From NCBI GenBank assembly GCA_030596585.1, contig JAUVJM010000035.1, positions 1 to 11,451 on the forward strand: a stretch of DNA of 11,451 nt. The letters run 5' to 3'. Made by a program: the position numbers and the translations under genes. This DNA is from a bacterium. GTDB lineage: Bacteria > NPL-UPA2 > JAUVJM01. The notes under the pieces were generated by a model. It did no database searches. It was not told the origin of the DNA and worked only from the letters and a program-made list of their open reading frames with translations. This document shows positions 1 to 6,555 of the stretch, piece after piece (positions within the stretch are counted from its first letter, which is position 1; each line of letters opens with the position of its first letter).

Positions 1-1560
1 ATGAAATTCACCGTTGAACTGAACAAAGAATTCAAAAAAGCCCTCTCCCTCCTCGAGAACACGTCAAAGAACGTCTTCATCACCGGGAAAGCCGGCACCG
101 GAAAATCAACTCTTCTTGAATACTTCCGCAGCAAAACCGGCAAGAAAGTCGTCGTCCTCGCCCCCACAGGAGTTGCTGCCGTAAACGTCAAGGGAGAAAC
201 AATACACTCCTTCTTCAAATTCAGACCTAATATCACACTGGAGAACATAAAAAAGATAAGGTCACGAAAGACGTCCGCAATCTATCGCAAGCTGAATATG
301 ATAATTATAGATGAAGTCTCCATGGTCAGAGCCGACCTGCTGGACTGCGTTGACAAGTTCCTGAGACTGAACGGTAAAAGCTCCAGGCTCCCTTTCGGGG
401 GAGTGCAGATGGTATTCATCGGAGATTTGTATCAGCTTCCTCCTGTTGTACTTGGTAAAGAAAAGAACATTTTCAAGTCTCACTACAAAAGCTGCTATTT
501 TTTCGGTTCGAGGGTATTTCAGGATTTCGAGATGGAATTTGTGGAGCTCGAGAAAGTGTATCGCCAGAAAGACGAGAAGTTTCTGAGCCTGCTAAACGCC
601 ATTCGAAACAATACCGTTACTGAAAAAGAGATGGAAATCATCAACGAGAGACTGGTCCCGGACCTGAAAATCGAAAATCTTGACTACTATGTTTACCTGA
701 CCCCCACAAACAGACTGGCAGCGGGAATAAATGACGCTCAGCTAAACAGGATAAAATCAAAACTGCACGTCTACGAAGGCGAAGTGAAAGGAGAATTCGA
801 CGAAAAATATCTGCCCACCGACCGTAAACTGAAAATGAAAAAGAGCTCGCAGGTGATGCTCCTCAACAACGACGAATACGGAAGATGGGTCAACGGGACA
901 ATTGCCAAAGTGGTGCAAATAAAAAGGGGGGAAGGGGGACAGGATATTATTTGTGTCGAGCTTCCGGAAGGAAACATCGAACAGATTGCACCCCGCAAAT
1001 GGGAGCTGTTTCACTATCAACTCAACCCCGAAACCGAATTGCTCGAGACAGAAACCGTGGGACATTTTATCCAGTATCCCCTGAAGCTCGCATGGGCAAT
1101 AACCATTCACAAAAGCCAGGGGAAAACCTTTGATAAAGCGGTCATAGACATAAGCGGCGGCATCTTTGCCTGCGGGCAGATTTACGTGGCTCTGTCCAGA
1201 TGCCGCACTTTGGAAGGAATAATCCTGAAAAAACCGATAAACAAGAAACATATATTTATGGACAGGGAAATTGTGAATTTTCTCACGAAATACCAGTACA
1301 AGATTTCTGAGAGGGATTTGCCTCTCGAAGAAAAAGTGAAGGGCATTCAAAAGGCAATAGAAGAAAATAGCCTCATCAGAATAACCTATCTGAAAACGAA
1401 CGACCAGAAATCAAGAAGGACAATAAAACCCCTCATGGTAGGAGAGATGATTTACCTGGATAAACCTTTCATAGGAGTAGAAGCCTATTGTTCCAAAAGA
1501 AAGGAAGTGCGCAATTTCAGAGTGGACAGAATTTTGGAGATGGAAATAAATACGGATTAA
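1..1560 (+). CDS. PIF1/RecD-type superfamily 1 DNA helicase with C-terminal WYL domain
   Basis: ATP-dependent DNA helicase of the PIF1/RecD2 group, expected to unwind DNA 5'-3' in the cytoplasm. Seen: Walker A GKAGTGKS (residues 29-36), Walker B IIIDEVSMV (101-109), motif III GDLYQLPPV (141-149), YLTPTN (232-237), and the UvrD-like C-terminal motifs ITIHKSQGKTFD (367-378) and QIYVALSRCRTLEGI (393-407). After the helicase core, residues about 448-516 look like a WYL domain: IRITYL, then RRTIKPL, then YLDKPFIGVEAYC, ending R-x-F-R-V-D-R-I. WYL domains are known as ligand- or nucleic-acid-sensing modules in regulators and some phage-defence proteins, so a regulatory role here is inference. The frame starts at base 1 with ATG and the protein begins like full-length family members, so it is probably complete, but its RBS and upstream context are outside the window. 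It is followed by a 75-87 base gap with its own promoter-like sequence, so it need not be cotranscribed with hsp20-lon. Confidence 0.9.
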   Translation: MKFTVELNKEFKKALSLLENTSKNVFITGKAGTGKSTLLEYFRSKTGKKVVVLAPTGVAAVNVKGETIHSFFKFRPNITLENIKKIRSRKTSAIYRKLNMIIIDEVSMVRADLLDCVDKFLRLNGKSSRLPFGGVQMVFIGDLYQLPPVVLGKEKNIFKSHYKSCYFFGSRVFQDFEMEFVELEKVYRQKDEKFLSLLNAIRNNTVTEKEMEIINERLVPDLKIENLDYYVYLTPTNRLAAGINDAQLNRIKSKLHVYEGEVKGEFDEKYLPTDRKLKMKKSSQVMLLNNDEYGRWVNGTIAKVVQIKRGEGGQDIICVELPEGNIEQIAPRKWELFHYQLNPETELLETETVGHFIQYPLKLAWAITIHKSQGKTFDKAVIDISGGIFACGQIYVALSRCRTLEGIILKKPINKKHIFMDREIVNFLTKYQYKISERDLPLEEKVKGIQKAIEENSLIRITYLKTNDQKSRRTIKPLMVGEMIYLDKPFIGVEAYCSKRKEVRNFRVDRILEMEINTD

Positions 1561-1580
1561 GGGCTTGTTAAAGAATAAGT

Positions 1581-1609
1581 TTGACAATGCCCGATTAATG
1601 TAGTTTTAT
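1581..1609 (+). promoter_or_regulatory. Probable sigma-70-type promoter for hsp20-lon
   Basis: A perfect -35 TTGACA (1581-1586) is followed after 17 bases by TTTTAT (1604-1609), a 4/6 match to TATAAT. TATATA also lies at 1607-1612. Transcription would begin near 1616, giving a leader of about 30 bases before the Hsp20 ATG. I see no CIRCE operator (TTAGCACTC-N9-GAGTGCTAA) and no clear sigma-32 motif, so any heat control is not explained by these sites. Confidence 0.5.
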
Positions 1610-1637
1610 ATAGGGGGCTGTCGGACAACCCATAGGT

Positions 1638-1643
1638 GGAGGG
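1638..1643 (+). promoter_or_regulatory. Shine-Dalgarno that fixes the Hsp20 start
   Basis: GGAGGG lies with GGAGG ending five bases before ATG 1648. The in-frame GTG at 1636, which would add four residues, overlaps this Shine-Dalgarno sequence and has no good site of its own. ATG 1648 is therefore preferred. Confidence 0.75.
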
Positions 1644-1647
1644 CAGG

Positions 1648-2025
1648 ATGGAATTTGACCGAATCATGGAAAAGATGGAGCAGTTGATTGAGTCGGCGTT
1701 CGACCACTCCTACCTGAGCCACCTATCAGACGTGCGCTGGACACCGGAAGTTGATGTTTACGAAACCGGCAATTCCATTCTGGTCATAGTGGAGCTGCCC
1801 GGGACCTCGCCGGAAGACATTGAGGTTGCGATGCATGAAAACGTTCTCCTGGTTTCGGGAGTAAGAAGGAATTTCTCCCCGCCGGGCGGCCGCATATGCC
1901 ACCATATGGAAATGCATCGCGGCAGATTCTTCCGTGAAATCACGATAGATGCACCTGTGAGAGAAGAAATTGAAGTCAGCTGCGACGCAGGTCTTCTGAG
2001 AATAAAGCTATTTAAGGAGCGGTAA
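1648..2025 (+). CDS. hsp20: Small heat-shock protein (Hsp20/alpha-crystallin family)
   Basis: ATP-independent holdase chaperone that binds unfolding proteins in the cytoplasm. At 125 residues from ATG 1648, it has a short N-terminal arm (about 30 residues) and then an alpha-crystallin domain: WTPEVDVYE (31-39), the conserved ELPG (49-52), and the closing G-L-L-R-I-K-L strand (115-121; family signature A-x-x-x-G-x-L). The protein stops at KLFKER, right after the domain. The C-terminal I-x-I/V tail that many family members use to build large oligomers is absent, so a dimer or small oligomer is possible (inference). The TAA stop overlaps the ATG of lon in TAATG, implying translational coupling, and the promoter-like sequence at 1581-1609 probably serves both. 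The pairing suggests that held substrates are handed to, or cleared by, Lon. Confidence 0.93.
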   Translation: MEFDRIMEKMEQLIESAFDHSYLSHLSDVRWTPEVDVYETGNSILVIVELPGTSPEDIEVAMHENVLLVSGVRRNFSPPGGRICHHMEMHRGRFFREITIDAPVREEIEVSCDAGLLRIKLFKER

Positions 2026-4439
2026 TGAGCAAATCATCCAAAGAGACGGTTATCCCGATGATATCGGGATTAGATGACAGCGTTGAGATCCCCTCCCAAA
2101 TACCCATCCTTCCCCTGCGCAGGGTAGTCATCTTCCCCGGCATGGTCATCCCATTAGCCGCAAGCAGGCACAGCTCTATAACTCTGGTAGATGAAGCAAC
2201 CGCAGGAAACAGGTTAATCGGGGCAATTGCTCAAAAGAAAGCTGAGACAGACGAACCCGGCATGAATGACATTCACACAGTGGGAACAATCTGCCGCGTC
2301 GAAAAACTTCTGAGGCAGGACGAGAATCAGCGCACTATCATCGTGCAGGGACTCAAGCGCTTCAGGGTCAAAAAATGGATAAAGGAGAAACCGTATTTGG
2401 TGGCTGAAATCGAGGTTATGACCGAACGCGCGGAGAAAACAAAGGAAATAGAAGCTCTCACACTCAACCTGAAACGCCTGTCGACCAGAATGGTTGAGCT
2501 TTCTCCAAATATCCCAACGGAAGTGGCAGCCGCAATACAGAGTATTAGCGGCGAGCCCGGGGTTCTTCTTGATTTCGTGGCCGGAGGACTCAGCGGAGAC
2601 ATTGAGAAAAGGCAGGAAATTCTCGAGACGCTTGGCATCAAAGAACGGTTTGAGAAAGTAAACGCAATGTTAACCCGCCAGGTCGAGATACTTGAACTGG
2701 GCGACAAGATTCAGTCCCAGGTCCGCAATACAATAGACAAGACACAGAGAGAATACGTCCTGAGGGAACAGCTTAAGGCAATCCAGCAAGAATTAGGAGA
2801 GAAAGACAGAACCAAAGTCGAGATCGATGAACTCGGGCAGAAGATTAAAAAGGCAAAGATGACACCTGAAGCAGACAAAGAAGCGCGGCGTGAACTTGAC
2901 AGGATGTCCTCAATGCCGCCTGCGGCTCCTGAGTACTCTGTAATCAAAACGTACATCCAATGGCTGACCGAGCTTCCGTGGGCTGTCAGCACAAAAGACA
3001 AACTCGAGATCGCAAAAGTCGAGAAGATTCTTGAGGAGGACCACTACGACCTTGAAAAGGTGAAACAACGAGTTCTGGAATATTTGGCAGTCCGCAAACT
3101 CAAGCCGGATGCCAAAGGCCCCATTCTTTGTTTTGTAGGACCGCCGGGAGTGGGCAAAACTTCTCTCGGACGTTCCATTGCACGGGCACTCGGGAGAAAG
3201 TTTATGCGTATATCTCTCGGAGGAGTGCGGGATGAGGCAGAAATCCGTGGACACAGAAGAACTTACATCGGGGCTCTCCCCGGACGAATAATACAGGGAA
3301 TCCGCAAGGCTGGTTCAAATAACCCGGTATTCATGCTCGATGAAGTAGATAAGATTGGGGCGGACTTTAGAGGGGATCCCTCATCTGCTTTACTTGAAGT
3401 TCTTGATCCGGAGCAGAACAACAGCTTCTCGGATCACTATCTCAACGTGTCTTTTGACCTCTCAAAAGTAATGTTTATCACGACGGCAAACATCCTTGAC
3501 CCCATCCCCCCTGCCCTCAGAGACAGAATGGAGGTTATGGAACTGCCCGGATATATTCCGGAAGAAAAACTGGCAATCGCAAAGAAATATCTCGTGCCGC
3601 GGCAAATGGAACAGAACGGAATCAAAAACGGAAAACTGAAGATAGGTGACAGCGCCCTGATGGGGATTATAGCCTCATATACGAGAGAAGCCGGGGTAAG
3701 GAACTTAGAGAGAGAGATTGCTACTATCTGCCGCCGAACTGCACGCAAAATAGCAGAGGGACGTCATAAACCCAAAACCGTGCAGAAAAAGGATCTGGCA
3801 GGATATCTTGGCCCGGAAAACTTCCTGCCCGAAGTTGCAGAAAGAACTGCAAGACCCGGCGTGGCTACAGGGCTTGCGTGGACAGCCGCCGGCGGCGAAC
3901 TCATATTCGTCGAAGCTACAAAAATGCCGGGCAAAGGGAATCTGTCTCTGACAGGACAACTGGGCGAGGTAATGAAGGAATCAGCACAGGCGGCGCTCAG
4001 CTACATACGGTCAAACGGCAAGCAGTTCCACGTCCCGCAGAATTTTGCCTCCAAATATGATATACACATCCATGTCCCTGCAGGAGGAATACCGAAAGAC
4101 GGACCTTCAGCCGGCGTAACCATATTCATGGCTCTCGCTTCGCTTCTTGCCGGAAAGCCCGTGCATAATAACATTGCAATGACAGGTGAAATCACACTGC
4201 GGGGTCTCATCCTTCCCGTGGGCGGCATTAAGGAGAAACTACTTGCCGCACACAGGGCCGGCATCAAGACAGTCCTCCTGCCTGAAAAGAACAAGAAAGA
4301 CATGGAGGAAATCCCCAAAAATGTGAAAGAGAAAATGCAGTTCAGGTTCATCCGGACAATGGACGACGTAATCGGCATCGCACTGAAGCCAAAAAAACAG
4401 GTAGGTAAAAAGGCACAAAGTAGCAAAGGCACAAAGTAA
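2025..4439 (+). CDS. lon: ATP-dependent Lon protease (LonA type)
   Basis: AAA+ serine protease that unfolds and degrades damaged and regulatory proteins in the cytoplasm; 804 residues, normal for bacterial LonA. Seen in order: N-terminal LON substrate-binding domain (about 25-225, IPILPLRRVVIFPGMVIPL), coiled coil (about 230-290), Walker A GPPGVGKT (372-379), Walker B VFMLDEVD (435-442), and a C-terminal protease domain with catalytic Ser695 in KDGPSAG and Lys738 in GGIKEK. The Ser-Lys spacing of 43 matches the E. coli S679/K722 pair. The AAGGAG Shine-Dalgarno (2014-2019) is five bases before ATG 2025, which overlaps the hsp20 stop. Two oddities: the N-terminal extension (residues about 10-16) is encoded by a perfect palindrome (2052-2070), and the last ten residues, rich in Lys and Ser, are encoded by a tandem GGCACAAAG repeat rather than by conserved lon sequence. 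Confidence 0.98.
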   Translation: MSKSSKETVIPMISGLDDSVEIPSQIPILPLRRVVIFPGMVIPLAASRHSSITLVDEATAGNRLIGAIAQKKAETDEPGMNDIHTVGTICRVEKLLRQDENQRTIIVQGLKRFRVKKWIKEKPYLVAEIEVMTERAEKTKEIEALTLNLKRLSTRMVELSPNIPTEVAAAIQSISGEPGVLLDFVAGGLSGDIEKRQEILETLGIKERFEKVNAMLTRQVEILELGDKIQSQVRNTIDKTQREYVLREQLKAIQQELGEKDRTKVEIDELGQKIKKAKMTPEADKEARRELDRMSSMPPAAPEYSVIKTYIQWLTELPWAVSTKDKLEIAKVEKILEEDHYDLEKVKQRVLEYLAVRKLKPDAKGPILCFVGPPGVGKTSLGRSIARALGRKFMRISLGGVRDEAEIRGHRRTYIGALPGRIIQGIRKAGSNNPVFMLDEVDKIGADFRGDPSSALLEVLDPEQNNSFSDHYLNVSFDLSKVMFITTANILDPIPPALRDRMEVMELPGYIPEEKLAIAKKYLVPRQMEQNGIKNGKLKIGDSALMGIIASYTREAGVRNLEREIATICRRTARKIAEGRHKPKTVQKKDLAGYLGPENFLPEVAERTARPGVATGLAWTAAGGELIFVEATKMPGKGNLSLTGQLGEVMKESAQAALSYIRSNGKQFHVPQNFASKYDIHIHVPAGGIPKDGPSAGVTIFMALASLLAGKPVHNNIAMTGEITLRGLILPVGGIKEKLLAAHRAGIKTVLLPEKNKKDMEEIPKNVKEKMQFRFIRTMDDVIGIALKPKKQVGKKAQSSKGTK
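2052..2070. repeat. Perfect palindrome inside the 5' end of lon
   Basis: ATCCCGAT (2052-2059), loop GAT, ATCGGGAT (2063-2070): eight perfect base pairs with a 3-base loop, starting 27 bases after the A of the lon start codon. It lies in the variable N-terminal extension, before the conserved LON domain. In mRNA it could form a hairpin close to the initiation region; an effect on translation is inference. Confidence 0.6.
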
Positions 4440-4482
4440 AAGAATCAACTCCAATTCCTAAAAACTCTGTGCCTTCGGTGCC
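4411..4482. repeat. GGCACAAAG repeat element at the lon 3' end
   Basis: GGCACAAAGT occurs twice in direct order (4412-4421 and 4428-4437) and once inverted with one mismatch (ACTCTGTGCC, 4464-4473), followed by a related CGGTGCC. The second direct copy and the inverted copy could form a 10-bp stem with a 26-base loop between the convergent lon and GT2 genes. There is no U-tract, so it is not a standard terminator. The direct copies form the end of the lon reading frame, and the stop codon is inside the second copy. Confidence 0.55.
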
Positions 4483-4508
4483 GAGTAGTTATTTCCCATA
4501 CAATCAGA

Positions 4509-5204
4509 CTACTGTCTGAAACGGTATTTCAGGAGAGTAAGCACAGCAGTCAACCCGTCTATCCAACCTATCTTCTTGCCCTGCTCGAACCCGCGCGGAT
4601 TATAAGATATGGGAACTTCTTTGATTCGATAACCTTTCCTGCAAAGCTTTGCCGTAACTTCGGGACAGAACTCAAAACCATTACACCTTAAATCAAGATT
4701 CTTGATAACCTCCGTCTTGAACACCTTGTATCCCGTGGACTCATCCGTCATTCTCACCCCATAGAGAAAACTCGTCAGCTTGCTTAGAAATATCCCTCCC
4801 CAGTAAAAAGAAAGGCTTGATACGGGATTCTTGTGTTTTCCCTCCTTATCCTTTGCCAGATTGCGCGATCCGTACACCACATCCGTCTCGCCGCTGAGAA
4901 TCGGTTCAAGAAGCCCGGCGAAATCCACCGGGTCATATTCCAGATCAGCATCCTGAATAATAACAACGTCCCCCGTTACTTCCTTCAAAGCCGACCTTAT
5001 TGAAGCCCCCTTGCCCTTATTCCCTTTATGAAATATGAGAGTAACCCTGTCGCCAAATTCCTTCAGAATCTCTCTCGTACCGTCGCAAGAGCCATCATCC
5101 ACTACAATAATTTCCTTCTCAAACGGAGCGGCAAAAACTCTGCCTATTACCTCCCGTATGGTTTCCCCTTCATTATAGACAGGAATGATAACCGACAGCT
5201 TCAT
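4509..5204 (-). CDS. GT2 family glycosyltransferase, polyprenyl-phosphate sugar transferase type
   Basis: Transfers a sugar from a nucleotide-sugar, most likely to a polyprenyl phosphate lipid carrier at the cytoplasmic face of the inner membrane (DPM1-like GT2 group; the exact sugar is unknown). Seen in 231 residues: the N-terminal SVIIPVYNEGETI strand, nucleotide-binding VVDDGS (34-39), metal-binding DAD (85-87), STGYKVF (156-162), GFEFCPEVTAKL (176-187), and the terminal basic EQGKKIGWIDGL region (207-218). There is no C-terminal pair of membrane helices, so it is the short soluble or peripheral form. AGGGAG precedes ATG 5204 by about four bases, and this site overlaps the stop codon of a 27-codon cysteine-rich ORF. 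It is convergent with lon and last in the reverse-strand polysaccharide locus, separated from the epimerase by the + strand gene at 5594-6490. Confidence 0.9.
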   Translation of the reverse strand: MKLSVIIPVYNEGETIREVIGRVFAAPFEKEIIVVDDGSCDGTREILKEFGDRVTLIFHKGNKGKGASIRSALKEVTGDVVIIQDADLEYDPVDFAGLLEPILSGETDVVYGSRNLAKDKEGKHKNPVSSLSFYWGGIFLSKLTSFLYGVRMTDESTGYKVFKTEVIKNLDLRCNGFEFCPEVTAKLCRKGYRIKEVPISYNPRGFEQGKKIGWIDGLTAVLTLLKYRFRQ

Positions 5205-5213
5205 TTTCTCCCT

Positions 5214-5297
5214 CTACAAGAAAGTCGCATAAATGCAACCGCTACATTGGTAGCAGTGCGATTTATCGCACAGTAAACAAGCCTTATACTTTTTCAT
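5214..5297 (-). CDS. Candidate cysteine-rich 27-residue peptide or leader of the GT2 gene (uncertain)
   Basis: An ATG-initiated ORF of 27 codons with five cysteines in the pattern C7-x2-C10-x4-C15-x2-C18-x2-C21, plus His14, like a small zinc- or iron-sulfur-binding knuckle. It begins MKKYKAC and ends GCIYATFL. A GGAG lies at 5309-5312, eleven bases before the ATG, which is rather far. The same frame is open further upstream to GTG codons at 5342 and 5345. Its TAG overlaps the start of the GT2 Shine-Dalgarno sequence, leaving nine bases to the GT2 ATG, so it could be a coupled leader peptide. Against this, nearly all the cysteine-coding part is the triple-hairpin repeat, and palindromes rich in GCGA/TCGC produce TGC codons by themselves. 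I cannot tell a real gene from a repeat-derived coincidence. Confidence 0.25.
   Translation of the reverse strand: MKKYKACLLCDKSHCYQCSGCIYATFL
5224..5271. repeat. Triple-hairpin palindromic element
   Basis: Three hairpins are separated by single bases. First, GTCGCAT-AA-ATGCAAC (5224-5239, 6 of 7 pairs). Second, GCTAC-ATTG-GTAGC (5241-5254, perfect). Third, GTGCGAT-TT-ATCGCAC (5256-5271, perfect). The compact REP-like arrangement suggests a dispersed repeat unit, but no second copy is present in this window. Confidence 0.7.
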
Positions 5298-5402
5298 ACT
5301 ACAAGATACTCCAGCAAGCAGAGGAATCTTAGCACGCCGCACCACAGCCGGTCAATTAGAAACCCGGAGACAATGTAATCCCTCAGTCTTGGGTGGGATA
5401 GA

Positions 5403-5454
5403 TGTCATTGCGAGGAGTGAACGCAGTGAATGACGAAGCAATCTCTGAGATTGC
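5403..5454 (+). repeat. TGTCAT-type palindromic repeat, copy 1
   Basis: Reads TGTCAT-TGC-GAG (5403-5414), a 19-base spacer, then CGAA-GCA-ATCTC (5434-5445). ATTGC (5407-5411) pairs with GCAAT (5438-5442). A second palindrome follows: GCAATCTC-T-GAGATTGC (5438-5454, perfect 8 bp). It matches the consensus of the elements at 7503-7552 and 8654-8680. It resembles intergenic repeats I have seen in environmental bacterial genomes, from memory only. Confidence 0.75.
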
Positions 5455-5460
5455 GGAGCC

Positions 5461-5480
5461 TGAGAAAGCATGAGAAAGCA
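5461..5480. repeat. 10-bp tandem duplication
   Basis: TGAGAAAGCA occurs twice in perfect tandem (5461-5470 and 5471-5480), directly after the TGTCAT-type repeat. It may be slippage or a remnant of element insertion. Confidence 0.6.
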
Positions 5481-5486
5481 ATTTCC

Positions 5487-5515
5487 TTGACTTGGAACAG
5501 ACGGAAGAGTAAAAC
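5487..5515 (+). promoter_or_regulatory. Possible promoter of the duplicated secreted protein
   Basis: TTGACT (5487-5492, 5/6 match to -35) and TAAAAC (5510-5515, 4/6 match to -10) with 17-base spacing, about 80 bases upstream of ATG 5594. It lies just after the repeats. Only the spacing and position support it. Confidence 0.35.
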
Positions 5516-5593
5516 TAGAAGTAGAAAATCGATAGCCAGGAACAGGAACAACGGACGAAAGCAGGATAATCGTTCATTATGGAGGGATGAAAG

Positions 5594-6490
5594 ATGGGTA
5601 AGAAAATGTTTGTCTTGAGTCTGAGTTTGGCATTGACGCTTTTTTGTCATGCATCCGAATTTGATTCTAAGAAACTGGATGCTGACGTGACCACTCTAGC
5701 TGGTATCATGCAAACGGCGGCTAGCGATCAGAACCACGGTCAACAACCGTCTGTTGGCGTGTATCTGGAAACCTTTGGGCTTATGATGAACATGAGCCTG
5801 TATAATTATCGGTCCGGGAATTGGGTAGCATTTGCTGACAAAAATAATCAGGAATTCATGCGAGTGCTGGAGGTCTATCTCCCCACTATTCGGCAGTTGA
5901 AGGAAAAAGACCAAATAGTCATGATGATTAATTCCCAAGGTGGCAGGCAAAAAACTACGACCGTTCAGTTAAGCTATAAAGATCTCCTTGACCTTGGCAA
6001 AAAAAAGATAAGCAGGGAAGAATTTGCGGAGCGAATACATATCGGAGAAAATCTGAGCACCGCCGGGGCGGCGGCTCTTGATTCTACAAAATTGAGAATG
6101 GATGCCAGATTAGTTGGTACACTGCTCAGGCAGATTGTCAATCCCGATCGTTCAAGCAGCGGCCAGATGGATCAGCCTTTCTATGTCAAAGGCCATGGAT
6201 TGGTTATTTTCACCTATGTGTATCCGGAGCGCTCGGACGCGCCGCTTTTTAGCAAGGCGGATGAAGAATTCAGAAGGCTGGTTACACAATTCCTACCCAA
6301 CATTCGTCAGTTGAAAGCATCCGACAGGATAGTCATCGCTGTAAAAACTCCTCATTCCCGACCAGTTAAACAGGCCATCATCAGCGTGAAAAAGCGCGAC
6401 CTGATTGCCTTTCAGGAAGGAAAAATTCCAGTGGAAGAGCTGATGGAGAAGGTTGCTCTGGATGAAAATTCCTCTTATGTGAGAAAGTGA
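5594..6490 (+). CDS. Secreted protein of two tandem copies of an uncharacterised domain
   Basis: I do not recognise a characterised family. 298 residues. Residues 1-20 form a signal peptide: a basic start (MGKK), a hydrophobic stretch, and a probable signal peptidase I cut after CHA20. Cys18 is not in a proper lipobox (T-L-F-C). The mature protein is two homologous halves about 138-140 residues apart: 26-152 and 166-292. Each starts K-L-x-x-D with a helix, has a Y-[LV]-[EK]-x-[FH]-G-L strand motif, then LP[TN]IRQLK (96-103 and 234-241), a D-[QR]-I-V strand, and ends I/V-x-[IL]-x-EN. The halves have diverged, so the duplication is old. Start: ATG 5594 with GGAGGG (5581-5586) seven bases upstream. 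It is the only + strand gene within the reverse-strand glycan locus, with a repeat-rich gap before it, so it may be an insertion. Location is periplasmic or extracellular; function is unknown. Confidence 0.85.
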   Translation: MGKKMFVLSLSLALTLFCHASEFDSKKLDADVTTLAGIMQTAASDQNHGQQPSVGVYLETFGLMMNMSLYNYRSGNWVAFADKNNQEFMRVLEVYLPTIRQLKEKDQIVMMINSQGGRQKTTTVQLSYKDLLDLGKKKISREEFAERIHIGENLSTAGAAALDSTKLRMDARLVGTLLRQIVNPDRSSSGQMDQPFYVKGHGLVIFTYVYPERSDAPLFSKADEEFRRLVTQFLPNIRQLKASDRIVIAVKTPHSRPVKQAIISVKKRDLIAFQEGKIPVEELMEKVALDENSSYVRK

Positions 6491-6555
6491 GAAGAAAAGA
6501 AGTAATCAGGTTATAGGAAAATGGCGAGTTCGAGAAATAGAGGTATTTAGCACCC

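Larger units (their letters stand above)
5205..5593. other. 389-base intergenic stretch with repeats and no large gene
   Basis: Lies between the divergent GT2 gene (-) and the secreted-protein gene (+). From left: a candidate cysteine-rich short ORF on the - strand, three adjacent hairpins (5224-5271), about 130 bases in which I see nothing recognisable (5272-5402), a TGTCAT-type repeat, a 10-bp tandem duplication, and a possible promoter for the + strand gene. It reads as a landing zone for repeats. Confidence 0.7.

Noticed and set aside
757..1350. 197-codon - strand frame opposite the helicase gene
   Set aside because: The helicase motifs are continuous on the + strand across this stretch; the reverse frame is a shadow.
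1613..1647. RNA thermometer (ROSE or fourU type) in the hsp20 leader
   Set aside because: TGTC-G-GACA and flanking GGG/CCC give a weak hairpin, but no UUUU or pyrimidine run pairs convincingly with the GGAGGG site.
1636..1647. GTG 1636 as the Hsp20 start
   Set aside because: It overlaps the Shine-Dalgarno sequence of ATG 1648 and has none of its own.
4428..4473. Rho-independent terminator between lon and the GT2 gene
   Set aside because: The 10-bp stem has a 26-base loop, one mismatch and no run of T on either strand. It fits the repeat better.
5430..5618. 62-codon + strand frame before the secreted protein
   Set aside because: It starts inside a palindromic repeat, is very rich in Arg, Lys and Ser, has no ribosome binding site and overlaps the well-supported start at 5594.
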